A DNA stretch of 64,000 nt. Source: Psychrobacter sp. Pi2-52. Its GTDB lineage: Bacteria; Pseudomonadota; Gammaproteobacteria; Pseudomonadales; Moraxellaceae. Positions 48,050 to 62,637 of the stretch are shown piece after piece; the stretch's first letter is position 1; each line of letters begins with the position of its first letter. The notes under the pieces are model-generated. The model had not been told where the DNA came from and ran no database searches. It was given only the letters and a program-made list of their open reading frames with translations. The position numbers were made by a program, and so were the translations under genes. Location: positions 124,001-188,000 of the forward strand of contig NZ_CAJHBS010000001.1 in assembly GCF_904846705.1 (NCBI RefSeq), given 5' to 3'.

Positions 48050-48778
48050 CTAAGACTGAAGCGCCATGATCGCTGTTAACAGTACCCCATCATCAGGATA
48101 GGTCAGTTTTATATTTTGGCGGCTGCCAGAAACTAAGCGTATTGGAAAACCTAGTTGTTCAAAAGCACTGGCTTCATCTGTGATGCTTAGCTGATGTTCA
48201 AACACATGATTTAGGACTTTTTTTAATTGACCTAAGCGGAATACTTGCGGGGTTTGTGCTTGCCACATGTTGCTACGATCAATGGTAGATTTGGTATAAG
48301 AATGTGGACGACTCTCTTCTGCAGATGTAGTTTGCTGATAGGAAGCTTTTAACGTATCCGCTACTGGTGTCGCTAAGATAGCGCCGTAAGGCTCCAGCAT
48401 CGCGGCTTCAATCACTTGATCGATATCTGAACTTGGTACAGCAGGACGTGCTGCATCGTGAATAAGCACCAAATCTGAATCATCAGCACCTGTCTGACTA
48501 ATCGCTTCAACACCTGCCTGTACTGACTGCCAACGCTCTGCTCCGCCGACTGCATAGCTTATAGGAAGTGCAAACTCTAATTGTTGAGCCGTGCTGTCAT
48601 CGGCTGATATGACCAATAGACAATTATCGATGTAATCGTTACAAGCAAGTCGTGCCACGCTATGCTGCAACAGCGTCTGACCTTCTAGCATTGTATATTG
48701 CTTGGCGATAGACGCACCAAAACGGCTGCCGCGACCAGCTGCGACGATCATGGCATGTATATTAGGGGTTGTATTCAT
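48050..48778 (-). CDS. ispD: 2-C-methyl-D-erythritol 4-phosphate cytidylyltransferase
   Basis: A 242-aa enzyme making CDP-ME in the MEP isoprenoid pathway. MIVAAGRGSRFGASIAKQY (nucleotide-binding Gly-rich loop with Arg and Lys), LIHDAARPAV and ITDEASAFE are the IspD hallmarks. The frame reaches an ATG at 48805; the ATG at 48778 (MNTTPNIHAM) gives conventional length. Neither has a strong ribosome-binding site. It is third in the eno-ftsB-ispD order. Confidence 0.94.
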   Translation of the reverse strand: MNTTPNIHAMIVAAGRGSRFGASIAKQYTMLEGQTLLQHSVARLACNDYIDNCLLVISADDSTAQQLEFALPISYAVGGAERWQSVQAGVEAISQTGADDSDLVLIHDAARPAVPSSDIDQVIEAAMLEPYGAILATPVADTLKASYQQTTSAEESRPHSYTKSTIDRSNMWQAQTPQVFRLGQLKKVLNHVFEHQLSITDEASAFEQLGFPIRLVSGSRQNIKLTYPDDGVLLTAIMALQS

Positions 48779-48945
48779 AGTAGTGTACTCATGGTTTGAG
48801 CCCATGACAGTATATGTAAAGAGGAATAAAGCAGGTGTTAAGTGTGATGAATGGTGTCAAATAACAACATTATGGTGCTGCATCATGAAAATTAATTCAT
48901 GTCGTAAAAATTAGTGTATTCGTGAAAGCTAGTGTATTTATAAAG

Positions 48946-49254
48946 CTAATAGTTGCTGTGCGTGGTGGGTGCGGTGGATACTTGGACAAAAGTCTCATTG
49001 GGTTTGATTAAACCTAAATCTAAGCGAGCATGCTCTTCTACAGCCTCAAGTCCCGTTTTTAAATCTTGAACATCGGTGCGTAATAGATTATTTGCCCCAA
49101 CTTGATTGTCATTCAAGCGTTGTTGCTCTTCGATTTGAGCCGTCAACTTATTGTGTTCAAAACGGCCATTTTCACCCAACCAATACTGATATTGCAGTCC
49201 TAAAAGCACTGCAACGGCTAAAGCAAGTAGTATAAATTGGCTAAAATATTTCAT
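48946..49254 (-). CDS. ftsB: Cell division protein FtsB
   Basis: A 102-aa bitopic protein of the divisome, partner of FtsL and FtsQ. One N-terminal membrane helix (about 6-22) is followed by a periplasmic coiled coil (about 28-75: NGRFEHNKLTAQIEEQQRLND) and the conserved EEHARLDLGLIKPNETFVQV. It lies between eno and ispD as in most gammaproteobacteria. Confidence 0.94.
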   Translation of the reverse strand: MKYFSQFILLALAVAVLLGLQYQYWLGENGRFEHNKLTAQIEEQQRLNDNQVGANNLLRTDVQDLKTGLEAVEEHARLDLGLIKPNETFVQVSTAPTTHSNY

Positions 49255-49420
49255 AAGGTGATAACGCCAAACGGTATAAAAGGAGATAGTAAAGTTTAAG
49301 CTGATTAGGCGATATACAAATGATTATATATCGCCTAAGTATTGACTTCAGCTGATGAGTCTAGGCTTTTTAGCGTACATTACTTAACGCATATTACGCG
49401 CCAAAGAGCCAGTCAGACAC

Positions 49421-51063
<1,643 letters not shown>

Positions 51064-53421
51064 CTATTTCGCTATGCGCTTATTATCCGTATGAGAGATG
51101 GATACCGTATTATCTAGCTCAACCTCTGTCTTAAACCGTGTCAATCGTAGTGCATTCATAAGTACTGAGATGGAGCTAAGCGCCATCGCTGCTGCCGCAA
51201 TCATCGGATTCAAAAACCCAAACGCGGCAAGCGGTATACCGAGACAGTTATAAATGAAGGCAAAAAATAGATTTTGTTTAATATTGCGTAGCGTTGCTTG
51301 AGCGATTTTTTGTGCCGCATCGATATGCATGAGCGACTCACCCATTAGACGTGCAGAGGCACTATGCTGAGCAACATCAGTCCCCTCAAACATCGCAAAA
51401 CTGGCATCAGCAGTAGCCATCGCTGGCGCATCATTAACGCCATCTCCTGCCATCGCTACCTTATGACCAGCAGTTTGCAATAGTGCAATTTGACTGGCCT
51501 TGTCACGCGGGCTCATCTTGCCATAAGCCTTATCAATACCCAACTGCCCTGCCACATGATCGACGACGGACTGCTTATCACCACTCATCAAGATCACATT
51601 GATACCCGCATCTTGTAGTGCATTGATTGCTTGTGGCGTATCTGCCTTTAAGTCATCGGCTAGTGCAAACGCACCTAGTGGCTCATCATTGATACTAATC
51701 GCAACGGTACTGGCAATTTGCCATACTTTTGGCATGAATCTTGGCAACGTCAAGTTCGCAAACTCTGCCGTACCCACTTTTATCAGCCCAAGACCTTCGA
51801 TATTTGCTTGTATACCAGCGCCTTTTATCACACTGATGTCAGTCACATTAAATAGATTTAGTTGACGGTCTTTAGCTGTATTTACCAGAGCCGTTGCTAA
51901 TGGATGACTGGCATGCGCCTCGACACTGGCGGCAATCTGCAATACGTCATCAACAGCAAGCGATTTATCCACCATGACATGATCGACGATAGTAGGTTTA
52001 CCAATAGTCAATGTGCCTGTTTTATCGAGTACTACCGTATCGATATTACCTGCTGCTTCAAGACTTTGCGCATCCTTGAACCACACACCATGACGCGCAG
52101 CAACGCCCATACCCGCCATAATTGCCGCTGGCGTGGCCAAACCAAGTGCACAAGGACAAGCAATGACCAATACCGATACTGCGTGCATTAAAGCAGTATC
52201 AACCATACCTGTTAGCCACCATGTGATCCCAAAAGTAACCAACGCAATCATTACCACTACAGGTACAAAAATAGCCGTTACTCGATCAGCGAGACGCGCT
52301 AGATTGGCTTTTGAGCCTTGTGCATCACTTAACGCTTGTACCATATCGCCGAGTTTCGTGTCGCTGCCCTTCGCACTGACACGGTATAGCATACTGCCAT
52401 TCTCTACCAAAGCGCCTGCCAGCAATCCATCACCTTGTTCTTTTTTGAGAGCTACCGACTCGCCAGTTAAATGACTCTCCACGCACCAACCGCTGCCTTC
52501 TATGACGGTACCATCTGTAGCGACGCGGCTGCCTTGCTTTGCACGTAGGACGTCAGCTACTTGCACATCAGATAACGCAATATTATGAAATTCACCATTT
52601 GGCTGTTGCTGCTCTACTTCATCAGGTGTCAGTGACAATAATAAATCAATACTGTTTAGGCTGTGCTTCTTGGTACGTTCCTCAAGATATTTACCTGTAC
52701 GCACAAAGGCAATGACCATCACCCCTGCTTCAAAATATACGGCTGGGCTATTACTCGCACCGTGTCCACCCAAATGCCCACTTTGCAATAGACTGTTTAA
52801 AGTACCATCGCCATACGTGAGCCAAAGGTAAGTCGAATATGCCCATATCGTCACTGTACCAATGACCACCAGTACATCCATATTGGCAAGGCCACCTTTT
52901 ATAGATGCCCATGCGCTCTTATAAAACGGTAACGCTAAGCCAAACTGTACTACAGTCGCTAAAATAAATTGCACCCAGACTGGCGGCATCCACGCCATAC
53001 CCAAACCCGCCAACATACCTGCCATACCCACCAAAAATGGCACCAAACAAACCCATAATCCAATCAAACGCCATGGATATTGAGTGGCGGTATCTTCGTC
53101 AGTCTGACCAAATAAGCTATCGGCTGCCTGCACATTAGCCACAAAGCCTGTTTTATTCACCCACTCCGTCACCTGTTCGGGCGTCGTTTGGGTTGGATCA
53201 TAATCAACATTGGCAGTCTCGCCAGCAAAACTCACACTTACCTCGTACACCGAAGGCTTTTTTTTAAGCACCTTCTCGATTCTTGAGGCGCAGGCCTGAC
53301 AAGTCATGCCATCAATCGCCAATTGCAAATGCGCGCGTTGCGGTGTCAGTGGCGTGTTGGACTCAACATCAGTTTCGACATCATAAGACTCATCTTTGGT
53401 AGTACGGGTGGTATCGTTCAT
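51064..53421 (-). CDS. copA: Copper-exporting P1B-type ATPase
   Basis: A 785-aa inner-membrane pump that moves Cu(I) out of the cytoplasm. One N-terminal HMA domain has the metal motif MTCQAC (Cys41, Cys44). Eight helices are predicted. The actuator TGES (319-322), the transmembrane CPC (422-424), phosphorylation site DKTGT (Asp466) and HP motif (SHPLA) are intact, and Asn/Met-Ser residues of the last helices fit CopA. The frame can be read from a TTG six bases upstream; ATG (MNDTTRT) is chosen. A His/Gly-rich loop (SGHLGGHGAS) follows helix 4. Confidence 0.94.
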   Translation of the reverse strand: MNDTTRTTKDESYDVETDVESNTPLTPQRAHLQLAIDGMTCQACASRIEKVLKKKPSVYEVSVSFAGETANVDYDPTQTTPEQVTEWVNKTGFVANVQAADSLFGQTDEDTATQYPWRLIGLWVCLVPFLVGMAGMLAGLGMAWMPPVWVQFILATVVQFGLALPFYKSAWASIKGGLANMDVLVVIGTVTIWAYSTYLWLTYGDGTLNSLLQSGHLGGHGASNSPAVYFEAGVMVIAFVRTGKYLEERTKKHSLNSIDLLLSLTPDEVEQQQPNGEFHNIALSDVQVADVLRAKQGSRVATDGTVIEGSGWCVESHLTGESVALKKEQGDGLLAGALVENGSMLYRVSAKGSDTKLGDMVQALSDAQGSKANLARLADRVTAIFVPVVVMIALVTFGITWWLTGMVDTALMHAVSVLVIACPCALGLATPAAIMAGMGVAARHGVWFKDAQSLEAAGNIDTVVLDKTGTLTIGKPTIVDHVMVDKSLAVDDVLQIAASVEAHASHPLATALVNTAKDRQLNLFNVTDISVIKGAGIQANIEGLGLIKVGTAEFANLTLPRFMPKVWQIASTVAISINDEPLGAFALADDLKADTPQAINALQDAGINVILMSGDKQSVVDHVAGQLGIDKAYGKMSPRDKASQIALLQTAGHKVAMAGDGVNDAPAMATADASFAMFEGTDVAQHSASARLMGESLMHIDAAQKIAQATLRNIKQNLFFAFIYNCLGIPLAAFGFLNPMIAAAAMALSSISVLMNALRLTRFKTEVELDNTVSISHTDNKRIAK

Positions 53422-53594
53422 AAACAAAACTCGTCATGGTGCCTATAAATTTGTAGGAACCACGATAAAATATCAGTGGGTGGGCAAGAAATTCAAATAA
53501 AGCAATTGGGTAATATCGTATTCAGTATGAGTATTTTAGACAAAGTAGCAATGTATCAAAGTATCGAGACTGCAGACTCATAATCGTTAATCAT

Positions 53595-53635
53595 TAAAAA
53601 ACCAGCTATCATGCGTGTAATAACATGTTAGCTGG
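53595..53635 (-). terminator. Terminator after copZ-like gene
   Basis: Minus-strand CCAGCTAACATG pairs with CATGATAGCTGG (one mismatch), followed by a T run, before copA. copA should therefore have its own promoter. Confidence 0.75.
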
Positions 53636-53657
53636 CTCTATAAATAAGTGATGAGAT

Positions 53658-53882
53658 TTATGAGTTAGCAACTGTCGCCTCAAATCCCGCATCGTCAATA
53701 ACTGAAGCAATAGCCTCTGCACTGGTTTTGCTATCATCAAAGGTTATCGTCGCTAGGTTATCAGCGAGGTCAACAGTAATAGTCTCTAATCCATCAATAT
53801 CGGCTGTTGCTGTATGTACGCTTGCTACGCATCCGCCACAAGTCATGCCGTCAATTTTAATAATACGTGTTTGATCTGCCAT
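53658..53882 (-). CDS. copZ: Copper chaperone, CopZ-like HMA protein
   Basis: A 74-aa protein that is a single heavy-metal-associated domain with the metal-binding motif GMTCGGC (Cys about 14 and 17) and the beta-alpha-beta-beta-alpha-beta pattern. It would hand Cu(I) to CopA. AAGGAG seven bases before the ATG (MADQTRI) fixes the start; the upstream frame is not needed. A hairpin separates it from copA, so copZ and copA are probably controlled separately. Confidence 0.9.
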   Translation of the reverse strand: MADQTRIIKIDGMTCGGCVASVHTATADIDGLETITVDLADNLATITFDDSKTSAEAIASVIDDAGFEATVANS

Positions 53883-54046
53883 ATTGGGCTCCTTATTTTT
53901 ATTAGTAATGAGCAACTCCAATAGTGATTCTGTTAATAATAACTTTGATATTTTTTAAGTTATCAAAGTAAGAGCAACTATCAAAGCTACATTAAATAAG
54001 CATAAGCCCTATTATCCTCGACAACAAGGCCGTTTGGTTGTTGCTT

Positions 54047-54088
54047 TATTAACGAGATGCTATTAACGAGATGTTATTAACGAGGCAG
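54047..54088. repeat. Three tandem 14-bp repeats
   Basis: TATTAACGAGATGC, TATTAACGAGATGT and TATTAACGAGGCAG stand head to tail in the spacer upstream of copZ. They could be regulator-binding repeats or simple slippage. Confidence 0.7.
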
Positions 54089-54150
54089 GAACTTATTAAT
54101 AAAAACGTAAAAGAGCGCGTCGACAAATTTATAGCAATAGCTATTTGTGA

Positions 54151-54408
54151 TTATAAATCGTTATGGTGCGGGTTCTGCGGGGCATCAACCGGAAACGGCT
54201 GGGTGACATAATCGACCATGCTAATCGCGGCAGTTAAGGCATGAATACTGGTATCGGTATCCTCGTAGCTGACGGTAGCAACATCATGATCAGGATCAAG
54301 CTCAATCGCAGTCACCCCTGTGATATTCTTAAGCGCGGTCATTACACTCTCTAGACCTTCAGCGTCATCGATGTTTTCGATACTGACTTGTGCAACTTGA
54401 ATGGCCAT
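54151..54408 (-). CDS. HMA-like protein lacking metal-binding cysteines
   Basis: An 85-aa protein with the strand-helix-strand-strand-helix layout of HMA domains: VAQVSIENI, DAEGLESVMTALKNI, VTAIELDPDHDVATVSYE, SIHALTAAISMVDY. It has no Cys at all, so the CxxC loop is replaced by NIDDAE. GAGGG precedes the ATG by eight bases. It begins 36 bp after the kdsA stop on the same strand and may share its transcript. A His-containing tail (NPHHNDL) might contribute ligands. Degenerate chaperone, or a recruited fold with a new role. Confidence 0.7.
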   Translation of the reverse strand: MAIQVAQVSIENIDDAEGLESVMTALKNITGVTAIELDPDHDVATVSYEDTDTSIHALTAAISMVDYVTQPFPVDAPQNPHHNDL

Positions 54409-54444
54409 TATCTTACCCTCTTATCATTTACCACATTGACTGCA

Positions 54445-55521
<1,077 letters not shown>

Positions 55522-55535
55522 TTACATTTTGAGAA

Positions 55536-57287
<1,752 letters not shown>

Positions 57288-57307
57288 CTATTATTAAAAT
57301 GCTACAC

Positions 57308-57340
57308 AACAAAAAACTCACCCCGAAGGATGAGTTTTTA
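57308..57340 (-). terminator. Terminator of the porin gene (UUCG tetraloop)
   Basis: Minus-strand AAAAACTCATCC pairs with GGGTGAGTTTTT around the stable loop TTCG, with a T run. Confidence 0.85.
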
Positions 57341-57365
57341 TAAATAATGTATAAGACAATCTGAC

Positions 57366-58418
57366 TTAGAATTTGTATTCTACACCGCCGCCGATACCAA
57401 AGCCGTCAAACTCTACTTTAGTTCTAGTAGTTGCAACAGTTTCTTCTGCCTCTTCACTTAGATAAGCACCATATAGGTGGCCAGTTGTTGCTGCGTTAAA
57501 TGCATATTTGCCGCCTACTACCGCACGGAATCTTTCAGCATCGTCTGCACCAAGATAGTTATTTACGAAATCACCTTGCGCATAGGCAGTCCAAGGAGTA
57601 GCCGTTTTCATTTCGCCACTAACAGTGAATGCATTTTCGTTGTCATCTTCATCAAAATCAGTGTTTTGATATAGAGCGCCTAGTGTCACTACTGGGCTGA
57701 TAGCATAGTTACCACTAACACGAGCAACTTTCAAATCATCACCTGCTTGGATGTACGTAGCACCAACGTTCATTGGACCTGCTTCGTATTTACCACCAAC
57801 ACCAAACGCATCACGGCCTAATGTATCAGTATTGTTGTTTTCATCCATGGCGTACATTGCCATGAACTGCATGCCATTGATGTTAGGCGAGAAGTAGTTA
57901 AAAGTGTTGTTAGTACGCGGTGCGTCAAAGCTTGCAAGTACGACATCACCACCTAGTACGCCACCTTGAGTCACGTTAGCAAAGTTTACGTAATCATCGA
58001 TAGCTGATAGACGACCACCAAGCAATGTACCGTACTGAGCGTTTTTCAAACCAAGATAAGTGTCACGTGAGTAAAACTGATCAGACTTCTCCATACGGCC
58101 ACCGTCTGCATCTACAAAAGCATCACCAGCGTCAATATCGATACCGTACTCTAGTTGATAAACTAAGTCAGTGTTTGCAGTTAGTGCTTCAGAGCCTTTC
58201 AAGCCAATACGTGAAGCGTTTGAGTTTAATTGGCTACGACCATCAGCATCAAAAGATGTTTTAGTTGATACACCTGTCACAGTATCAGTAACAGTAACAT
58301 CAGTATCGCCTGTGTTCAAATCTAAAGTTAAGAAGCCTTTACCATAAACAGTTGGTGCTGCATTGGCTGCAGATACAGATAGGGCTGCGATTGCTGTAGC
58401 TAAAAGTAGTTTTTTCAT
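57366..58418 (-). CDS. Outer-membrane general porin (OmpC/Porin_4-like)
   Basis: A 350-aa trimeric beta-barrel protein. The signal peptide MKKLLLATAIAALSVSAANA (about 20 residues, cleavage before APTVYG) is clear. The mature part alternates polar and hydrophobic residues in about 16 strands and ends in Phe (GGGVEYKF), the Bam recognition signal. The first strand TVYGKGFLTLDLNTGD and SRIGLKGSEALTANTDLVYQLEYGID are typical. Loops are very Asp/Glu-rich, suggesting cation preference. GGAG eight bases before the ATG; the upstream frame is not used. Confidence 0.92.
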   Translation of the reverse strand: MKKLLLATAIAALSVSAANAAPTVYGKGFLTLDLNTGDTDVTVTDTVTGVSTKTSFDADGRSQLNSNASRIGLKGSEALTANTDLVYQLEYGIDIDAGDAFVDADGGRMEKSDQFYSRDTYLGLKNAQYGTLLGGRLSAIDDYVNFANVTQGGVLGGDVVLASFDAPRTNNTFNYFSPNINGMQFMAMYAMDENNNTDTLGRDAFGVGGKYEAGPMNVGATYIQAGDDLKVARVSGNYAISPVVTLGALYQNTDFDEDDNENAFTVSGEMKTATPWTAYAQGDFVNNYLGADDAERFRAVVGGKYAFNAATTGHLYGAYLSEEAEETVATTRTKVEFDGFGIGGGVEYKF

Positions 58419-59028
58419 GGGGTATCTCCACTTTACAATTGTAGTAATGAGCAAGCTATTATTAGCTGGCGCCCATAATGGTATCGTCACAAATCCTCAA
58501 AGATATAATGTGTAACTGGCTACCGAGATTAGTCAGAAACAAGTGTGGCGAAGTTCTATTACAGTAAGATGAAAAAAACCATGATTTACATAACTGGGAT
58601 TAAAAAAGTAACTGCCATGTAATCTTTAGTTTTTATCCTTCTATTGCGTAACATCCGTTACCAAACTCATACTTCGAGTACAAGCATAACAACTTTGACA
58701 TAATTTGCAACATATTTTTTTGCCTTTTCGATACATCTATTATCAAATAACAGATACTTTATTTTATTTGAACGATTGTGAAAAAACTTCTACTTACTCA
58801 ATTAGATACGGATAATATTGGTTAATATGATTACTAATATTCTTAAATTTTTATAATAAACATCGAATAATAGTCCAAAATAAAGCGCTATTTACTAAAA
58901 AATAAATAGCGCTAATTAAGAAGTTAATAATCTATTTGAGCAAATTTATCAGTTACAAATGAGCAAGACTGAGTGGCATACTTGCTCATCAAGTATGCTC
59001 AAATACCTGTCATATTTAGTCTATTGTT
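58419..59028. other. Long spacer between porin gene and glcB with several inverted repeats
   Basis: The porin promoter must lie at the left end. AGCGCTATTTA (58884-58894) and TAAATAGCGCT (58903-58913) form a perfect 11-bp stem with a T-rich minus-strand 3' side, a probable glcB terminator. Between it and glcB lies a cluster of interleaved repeats (listed separately). Confidence 0.6.
58933..59005. repeat. Nested and competing inverted repeats 3' of glcB
   Basis: TATTTGAGC (58933-58941) pairs with GCTCAAATA (58997-59005); TGAGCAAG (58960-58967) with CTTGCTCA (58981-58988); GCATACTTG (58976-58984) with CAAGTATGC (58990-58998). The last two share bases and cannot both form. Confidence 0.65.
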
Positions 59029-61227
59029 CTAAGCGTTTGCTTTAAGATCCAAACGTGCTTGATGCAACAATGGCTCAGTATAACCACTAGGCTGTGCGCG
59101 GCCTTTGAAGACTAAATCACAGGCGGCTTTGAATGCATAAGAGCTATCGAAGTTATCTGCCATTGATTGATAGTCATCATCGCCTGCATTTTGCTCATCG
59201 ACGACCTTGGCCATGCGTTTCATCGTATCCATCACTTGCTGCTCACTAACCACGCCATGATGCAACCAGTTAGCAATATGTTGGCTTGAGATACGTAAAG
59301 TAGCACGATCTTCCATGAGACCTACATCATTGATATCAGGTACCTTAGAGCAACCAACGCCTTGATTTACCCAGCGTACGACATAACCCAAGATACCTTG
59401 AGCATTGTTTTCAAGCTCCTTCTGCTTTTCTTCGTCAGTCCAGTCGGTATTTTTTGCTAATGGGATGGTCAAGATGTCATCCAAGCTAGCACGCTCGCGT
59501 GATTTTAGCGTGTCCTGTACATCAGCTACGCTTACTTGATGGTAGTGTATGCTATGCAAGGTAGCGCCCGTTGGTGATGGTACCCACGCAGTGCTAGCGC
59601 CAGATTTAGGATGAGCAGCCTTAGTATCCATCATCTCTTTCATTTCATCAGGCTTAGCCCACATACCTTTACCGATTTGCGCACGACCTTGTAGGCCTGT
59701 CTCTAGACCGATATCGACGTTCCACTGCTCGTAAGCAGGCTGCCATGCTTGTGACTTCATCTCGCCTTTTGGTACGAACGGACCTGCATTCATGCTGGTA
59801 TGCATCTCATCACCCGTACGGTCTAAGAAACCTGTGTTAATGAAGATAACGCGCTCTTTGGCTTGGCGGATTGCTTCTTTTAAGTTAACCGTCATACGGC
59901 GCTCTTCATCCATGATGCCGATTTTGAGCGTATTGCGCTCTAGACCTAACAGGTCTTCTGACGCATTAAATAAGTCATTGGCCATTTTCACTTCTTCAGG
60001 GCCATGCATTTTTGGCTTCACGATATACATTGAGCCTTGACGTGAGTTTGATAGCTCGTTTTTGCCTTTAATATCATTAAGTGATAATAGTGGCGTGATT
60101 AAACCATCCATTAAGCCTTCAAATATTTGCTCTTGGCCCTCGCCCAAATCGACTAAGATGGCAGGGTTCTGCATCAAGTGACCGACGTTACGAATCAATA
60201 ATAGCGAACGACCTGGCAAGATCAGCTTGCCACCATCTGGCGTGTTATATTCACGATCTGGGTTTTGCTTACGTGTACGCGTTTTGCCGCCTTTTTCAAA
60301 GGTTTCTTGTAGGTCGCTATTCATCAAGCCAAGCCAATTACGATAAACTTCGACTTTTTCTTCTGCATCTACAGCAGCGACTGAATCTTCACAATCCTGA
60401 ATGGCTGTCATGGCCGACTCAAGCAGTACGTCCTTGATGTTTGCTGGATCGTCTTTACCCACTGGATGACTACTGTCGATTTGAATCTCAGCATGCAAGC
60501 CGTTGTTCTTTAACAGCACACCTGTAGGAGCTTCAGCGTCACCGACAAAACCGACAAACTTAGCCGTATCTTTTAGCTCAGTACTGCTATCACCTTGTAC
60601 GACTTCTAGCTTGCCATCGACTACCTTAAAGCCAGTCACATCATTGTAAGAACCTGATGCTAGTGTGAAGTGCTCATCTAAGAACGCTTTAGCGTAAGCG
60701 ACAACAGCAGCGCCGCGAGTAGGATTATAGCTACCACCCGCTTCTTGGCCATTATCACTGCTGATAACATCGGTGCCATACAAAGCATCGTATAAACTAC
60801 CCCATCGTGCGTTGGTCGCATTAAGCGCATAACGAGCATTACGAACTGGTACGACTAGCTGCGGCCCTGCGATGTGCGCGATTTCATCATCGACGTTTTT
60901 GGTATCAACCGTAAATGCTTCGCCTTCAGGTAGCAAATAACCAATTTCTTGTAGGAATGTCTTATAAGCTGGATAGTCGATTTCGCCATCTTTTGCAGGA
61001 TTATCTAGGTGCCACTGGTCAATCTGTGCTTGAATCTTGTCACGAGTTTCCAATAGCGCTTTATTGCGCGGGGTAAATTCTTTAATAACCTTTTCAAAAC
61101 CTGACCAATAATCGTCTGAATCCACACCGACTTTCGGTAGTACTTCGTTTTCAATAAAGTCATATAACTGCTGATCGATGGCAAGACTGCCTTTTTGAAT
61201 ACGATTGGTGTTAGAAGACTGGCTCAT
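59029..61227 (-). CDS. glcB: Malate synthase G
   Basis: Condenses glyoxylate and acetyl-CoA to malate, second step of the glyoxylate shunt; 732 aa, the monomeric G isoform. [18 protein letters not shown], the catalytic-barrel [19 protein letters not shown] (Arg-containing), [18 protein letters not shown] and [16 protein letters not shown] are hallmarks; an Asp general base lies in the C-terminal helical part. AAGGA eight bases before the ATG. It partners aceA, 20 kb away and not in an operon. Confidence 0.96.
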   Translation of the reverse strand: MSQSSNTNRIQKGSLAIDQQLYDFIENEVLPKVGVDSDDYWSGFEKVIKEFTPRNKALLETRDKIQAQIDQWHLDNPAKDGEIDYPAYKTFLQEIGYLLPEGEAFTVDTKNVDDEIAHIAGPQLVVPVRNARYALNATNARWGSLYDALYGTDVISSDNGQEAGGSYNPTRGAAVVAYAKAFLDEHFTLASGSYNDVTGFKVVDGKLEVVQGDSSTELKDTAKFVGFVGDAEAPTGVLLKNNGLHAEIQIDSSHPVGKDDPANIKDVLLESAMTAIQDCEDSVAAVDAEEKVEVYRNWLGLMNSDLQETFEKGGKTRTRKQNPDREYNTPDGGKLILPGRSLLLIRNVGHLMQNPAILVDLGEGQEQIFEGLMDGLITPLLSLNDIKGKNELSNSRQGSMYIVKPKMHGPEEVKMANDLFNASEDLLGLERNTLKIGIMDEERRMTVNLKEAIRQAKERVIFINTGFLDRTGDEMHTSMNAGPFVPKGEMKSQAWQPAYEQWNVDIGLETGLQGRAQIGKGMWAKPDEMKEMMDTKAAHPKSGASTAWVPSPTGATLHSIHYHQVSVADVQDTLKSRERASLDDILTIPLAKNTDWTDEEKQKELENNAQGILGYVVRWVNQGVGCSKVPDINDVGLMEDRATLRISSQHIANWLHHGVVSEQQVMDTMKRMAKVVDEQNAGDDDYQSMADNFDSSYAFKAACDLVFKGRAQPSGYTEPLLHQARLDLKANA

Positions 61228-61778
61228 ATTGTTATCCTTATCTGTTCGTGAGGGGTACTAATACTGAGTTGTGACAGTAACTGTTTAAGATTTTTTAATC
61301 TTGTGAGGTTTTAAACGTTCATATTTCATTCGTTGTGGAATCTTTGATTCTCTAATTTTTCTGAGGAGATATATCTACAATTTTTATGTTCTAATAAAAG
61401 GTGACCTATTAATATTAGACTTAATCTTTACTAAGAGCGAATCATAAAAGTAAAACAAAATGCTTAAAGAGCAAAATCTCATCCTACTATCAAATAATAA
61501 AATTAACAAGGAAACACCATTTACTAAGTAAATACTTAGGCTGTTTAATAATGATAGTGTATAAGTGGCCTACTCTAGGAGCTAAAATCATCATCTGGGA
61601 AATAGGTGCAGCAACGTTAATATAAACAGTAAGTAATCATTAATACCTTTAATTATGCTTAACCGTTATCTATTAATAAACACCTATTGATGACTGTCAG
61701 ATATTTAGCATCGTATCTAGGCCAAACTAACGATATAATTACTAGTATTACCATTCATAAATAAAGCTTTCTTAGACT
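61228..61778. other. Divergent spacer between glcB and miaE
   Basis: AT-rich; carries both promoters. TATAAT at 61734-61739 is a good miaE -10 candidate without a strong -35. No gene or sizeable repeat is seen. Confidence 0.4.
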
Positions 61779-62576
61779 ATGACTATCAATCAACAAGACC
61801 TCGCAATATTACAATCAACAGCAAATACTATAGATGACAAGGACATTGAGAAAAAGTCTGTCGAAGAAAACATCTCGCAAACTGTAAATAATAGTGCTGA
61901 AGCAGATCTAATCGAAAAAGAGCTGCCTGAAGAAGATAGCATCGATATTACGCATCTGCGCACTCCTATAGAGGTAGACCTATCTCCTGTTTATAACTTT
62001 TTAGGTGCTCGAACCACGCAAGCTTGGGTAAATGCCGCGATTGAAAACCTACCTATGATCATTCAAGACCATGCCAACTGCGAAAAAAAGGCCGCTGGTA
62101 CTGCGATGAATTTGATATTTCGTTATGAGTTCTCGTATGACTTGCAGCGTAAACTTGCACAGCTGATACGAGAAGAGATGCTGCACTACGAGCAAGTACT
62201 GGGTATCATGAATGAGCGTGGGCAGGAATGGAAATATCTAAGTGCTGGACGCTATGCTAAAGGTATGTTGAAGCATAAACGCACTTACGAGCCAGCAGCG
62301 ATGGTTGATGTATTAATAATTGGGGCATTTATTGAGGCGCGCTCTTGTGAGCGTTTTGCAGCGTTGGCCGAGGTCATCAATGATGAACGCTTAGCGAAGT
62401 ATTATCGTTATCTACTCAAGTCAGAGAGCCGTCATTTTGAAGATTATCTTGCACTCGCTCAATCATTATCAGATGAGAATATCGATGAGCGAGTTGCTTT
62501 CTTTAAGGAAGTAGAGGCTGAATTAATAAGTAGCCCAGATGCTGAGCTACGCTTTCATAGTGGTACACCTGCTTAA
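61779..62576 (+). CDS. miaE: tRNA-(ms2io6A)-hydroxylase
   Basis: Non-haem diiron monooxygenase that hydroxylates the isopentenyl group of the modified adenosine 37 in tRNA; 265 aa. The ferritin-like helices carry the ligands: NCEKKAAG, REEMLHYEQV, EARSCERF and ESRHFEDY (Glu and ExxH pairs). About 60 acidic residues precede the usual start (DITHLRTPIEVDL), so the protein is longer than typical. It needs MiaA and MiaB, which are not in the window. Monocistronic with a structured terminator. Confidence 0.92.
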   Translation: MTINQQDLAILQSTANTIDDKDIEKKSVEENISQTVNNSAEADLIEKELPEEDSIDITHLRTPIEVDLSPVYNFLGARTTQAWVNAAIENLPMIIQDHANCEKKAAGTAMNLIFRYEFSYDLQRKLAQLIREEMLHYEQVLGIMNERGQEWKYLSAGRYAKGMLKHKRTYEPAAMVDVLIIGAFIEARSCERFAALAEVINDERLAKYYRYLLKSESRHFEDYLALAQSLSDENIDERVAFFKEVEAELISSPDAELRFHSGTPA

Positions 62577-62637
62577 AACCCACGCCTTACCTAAATATGT
62601 CTACCTATATAATGTAGAAAGTAAAAACATAGTAAGC

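Noticed and set aside
48022..48069. 15-codon plus-strand frame with AGGAG, antisense to the end of ispD
   Set aside because: Too short, overlaps ispD, and no sign of conservation can be judged.
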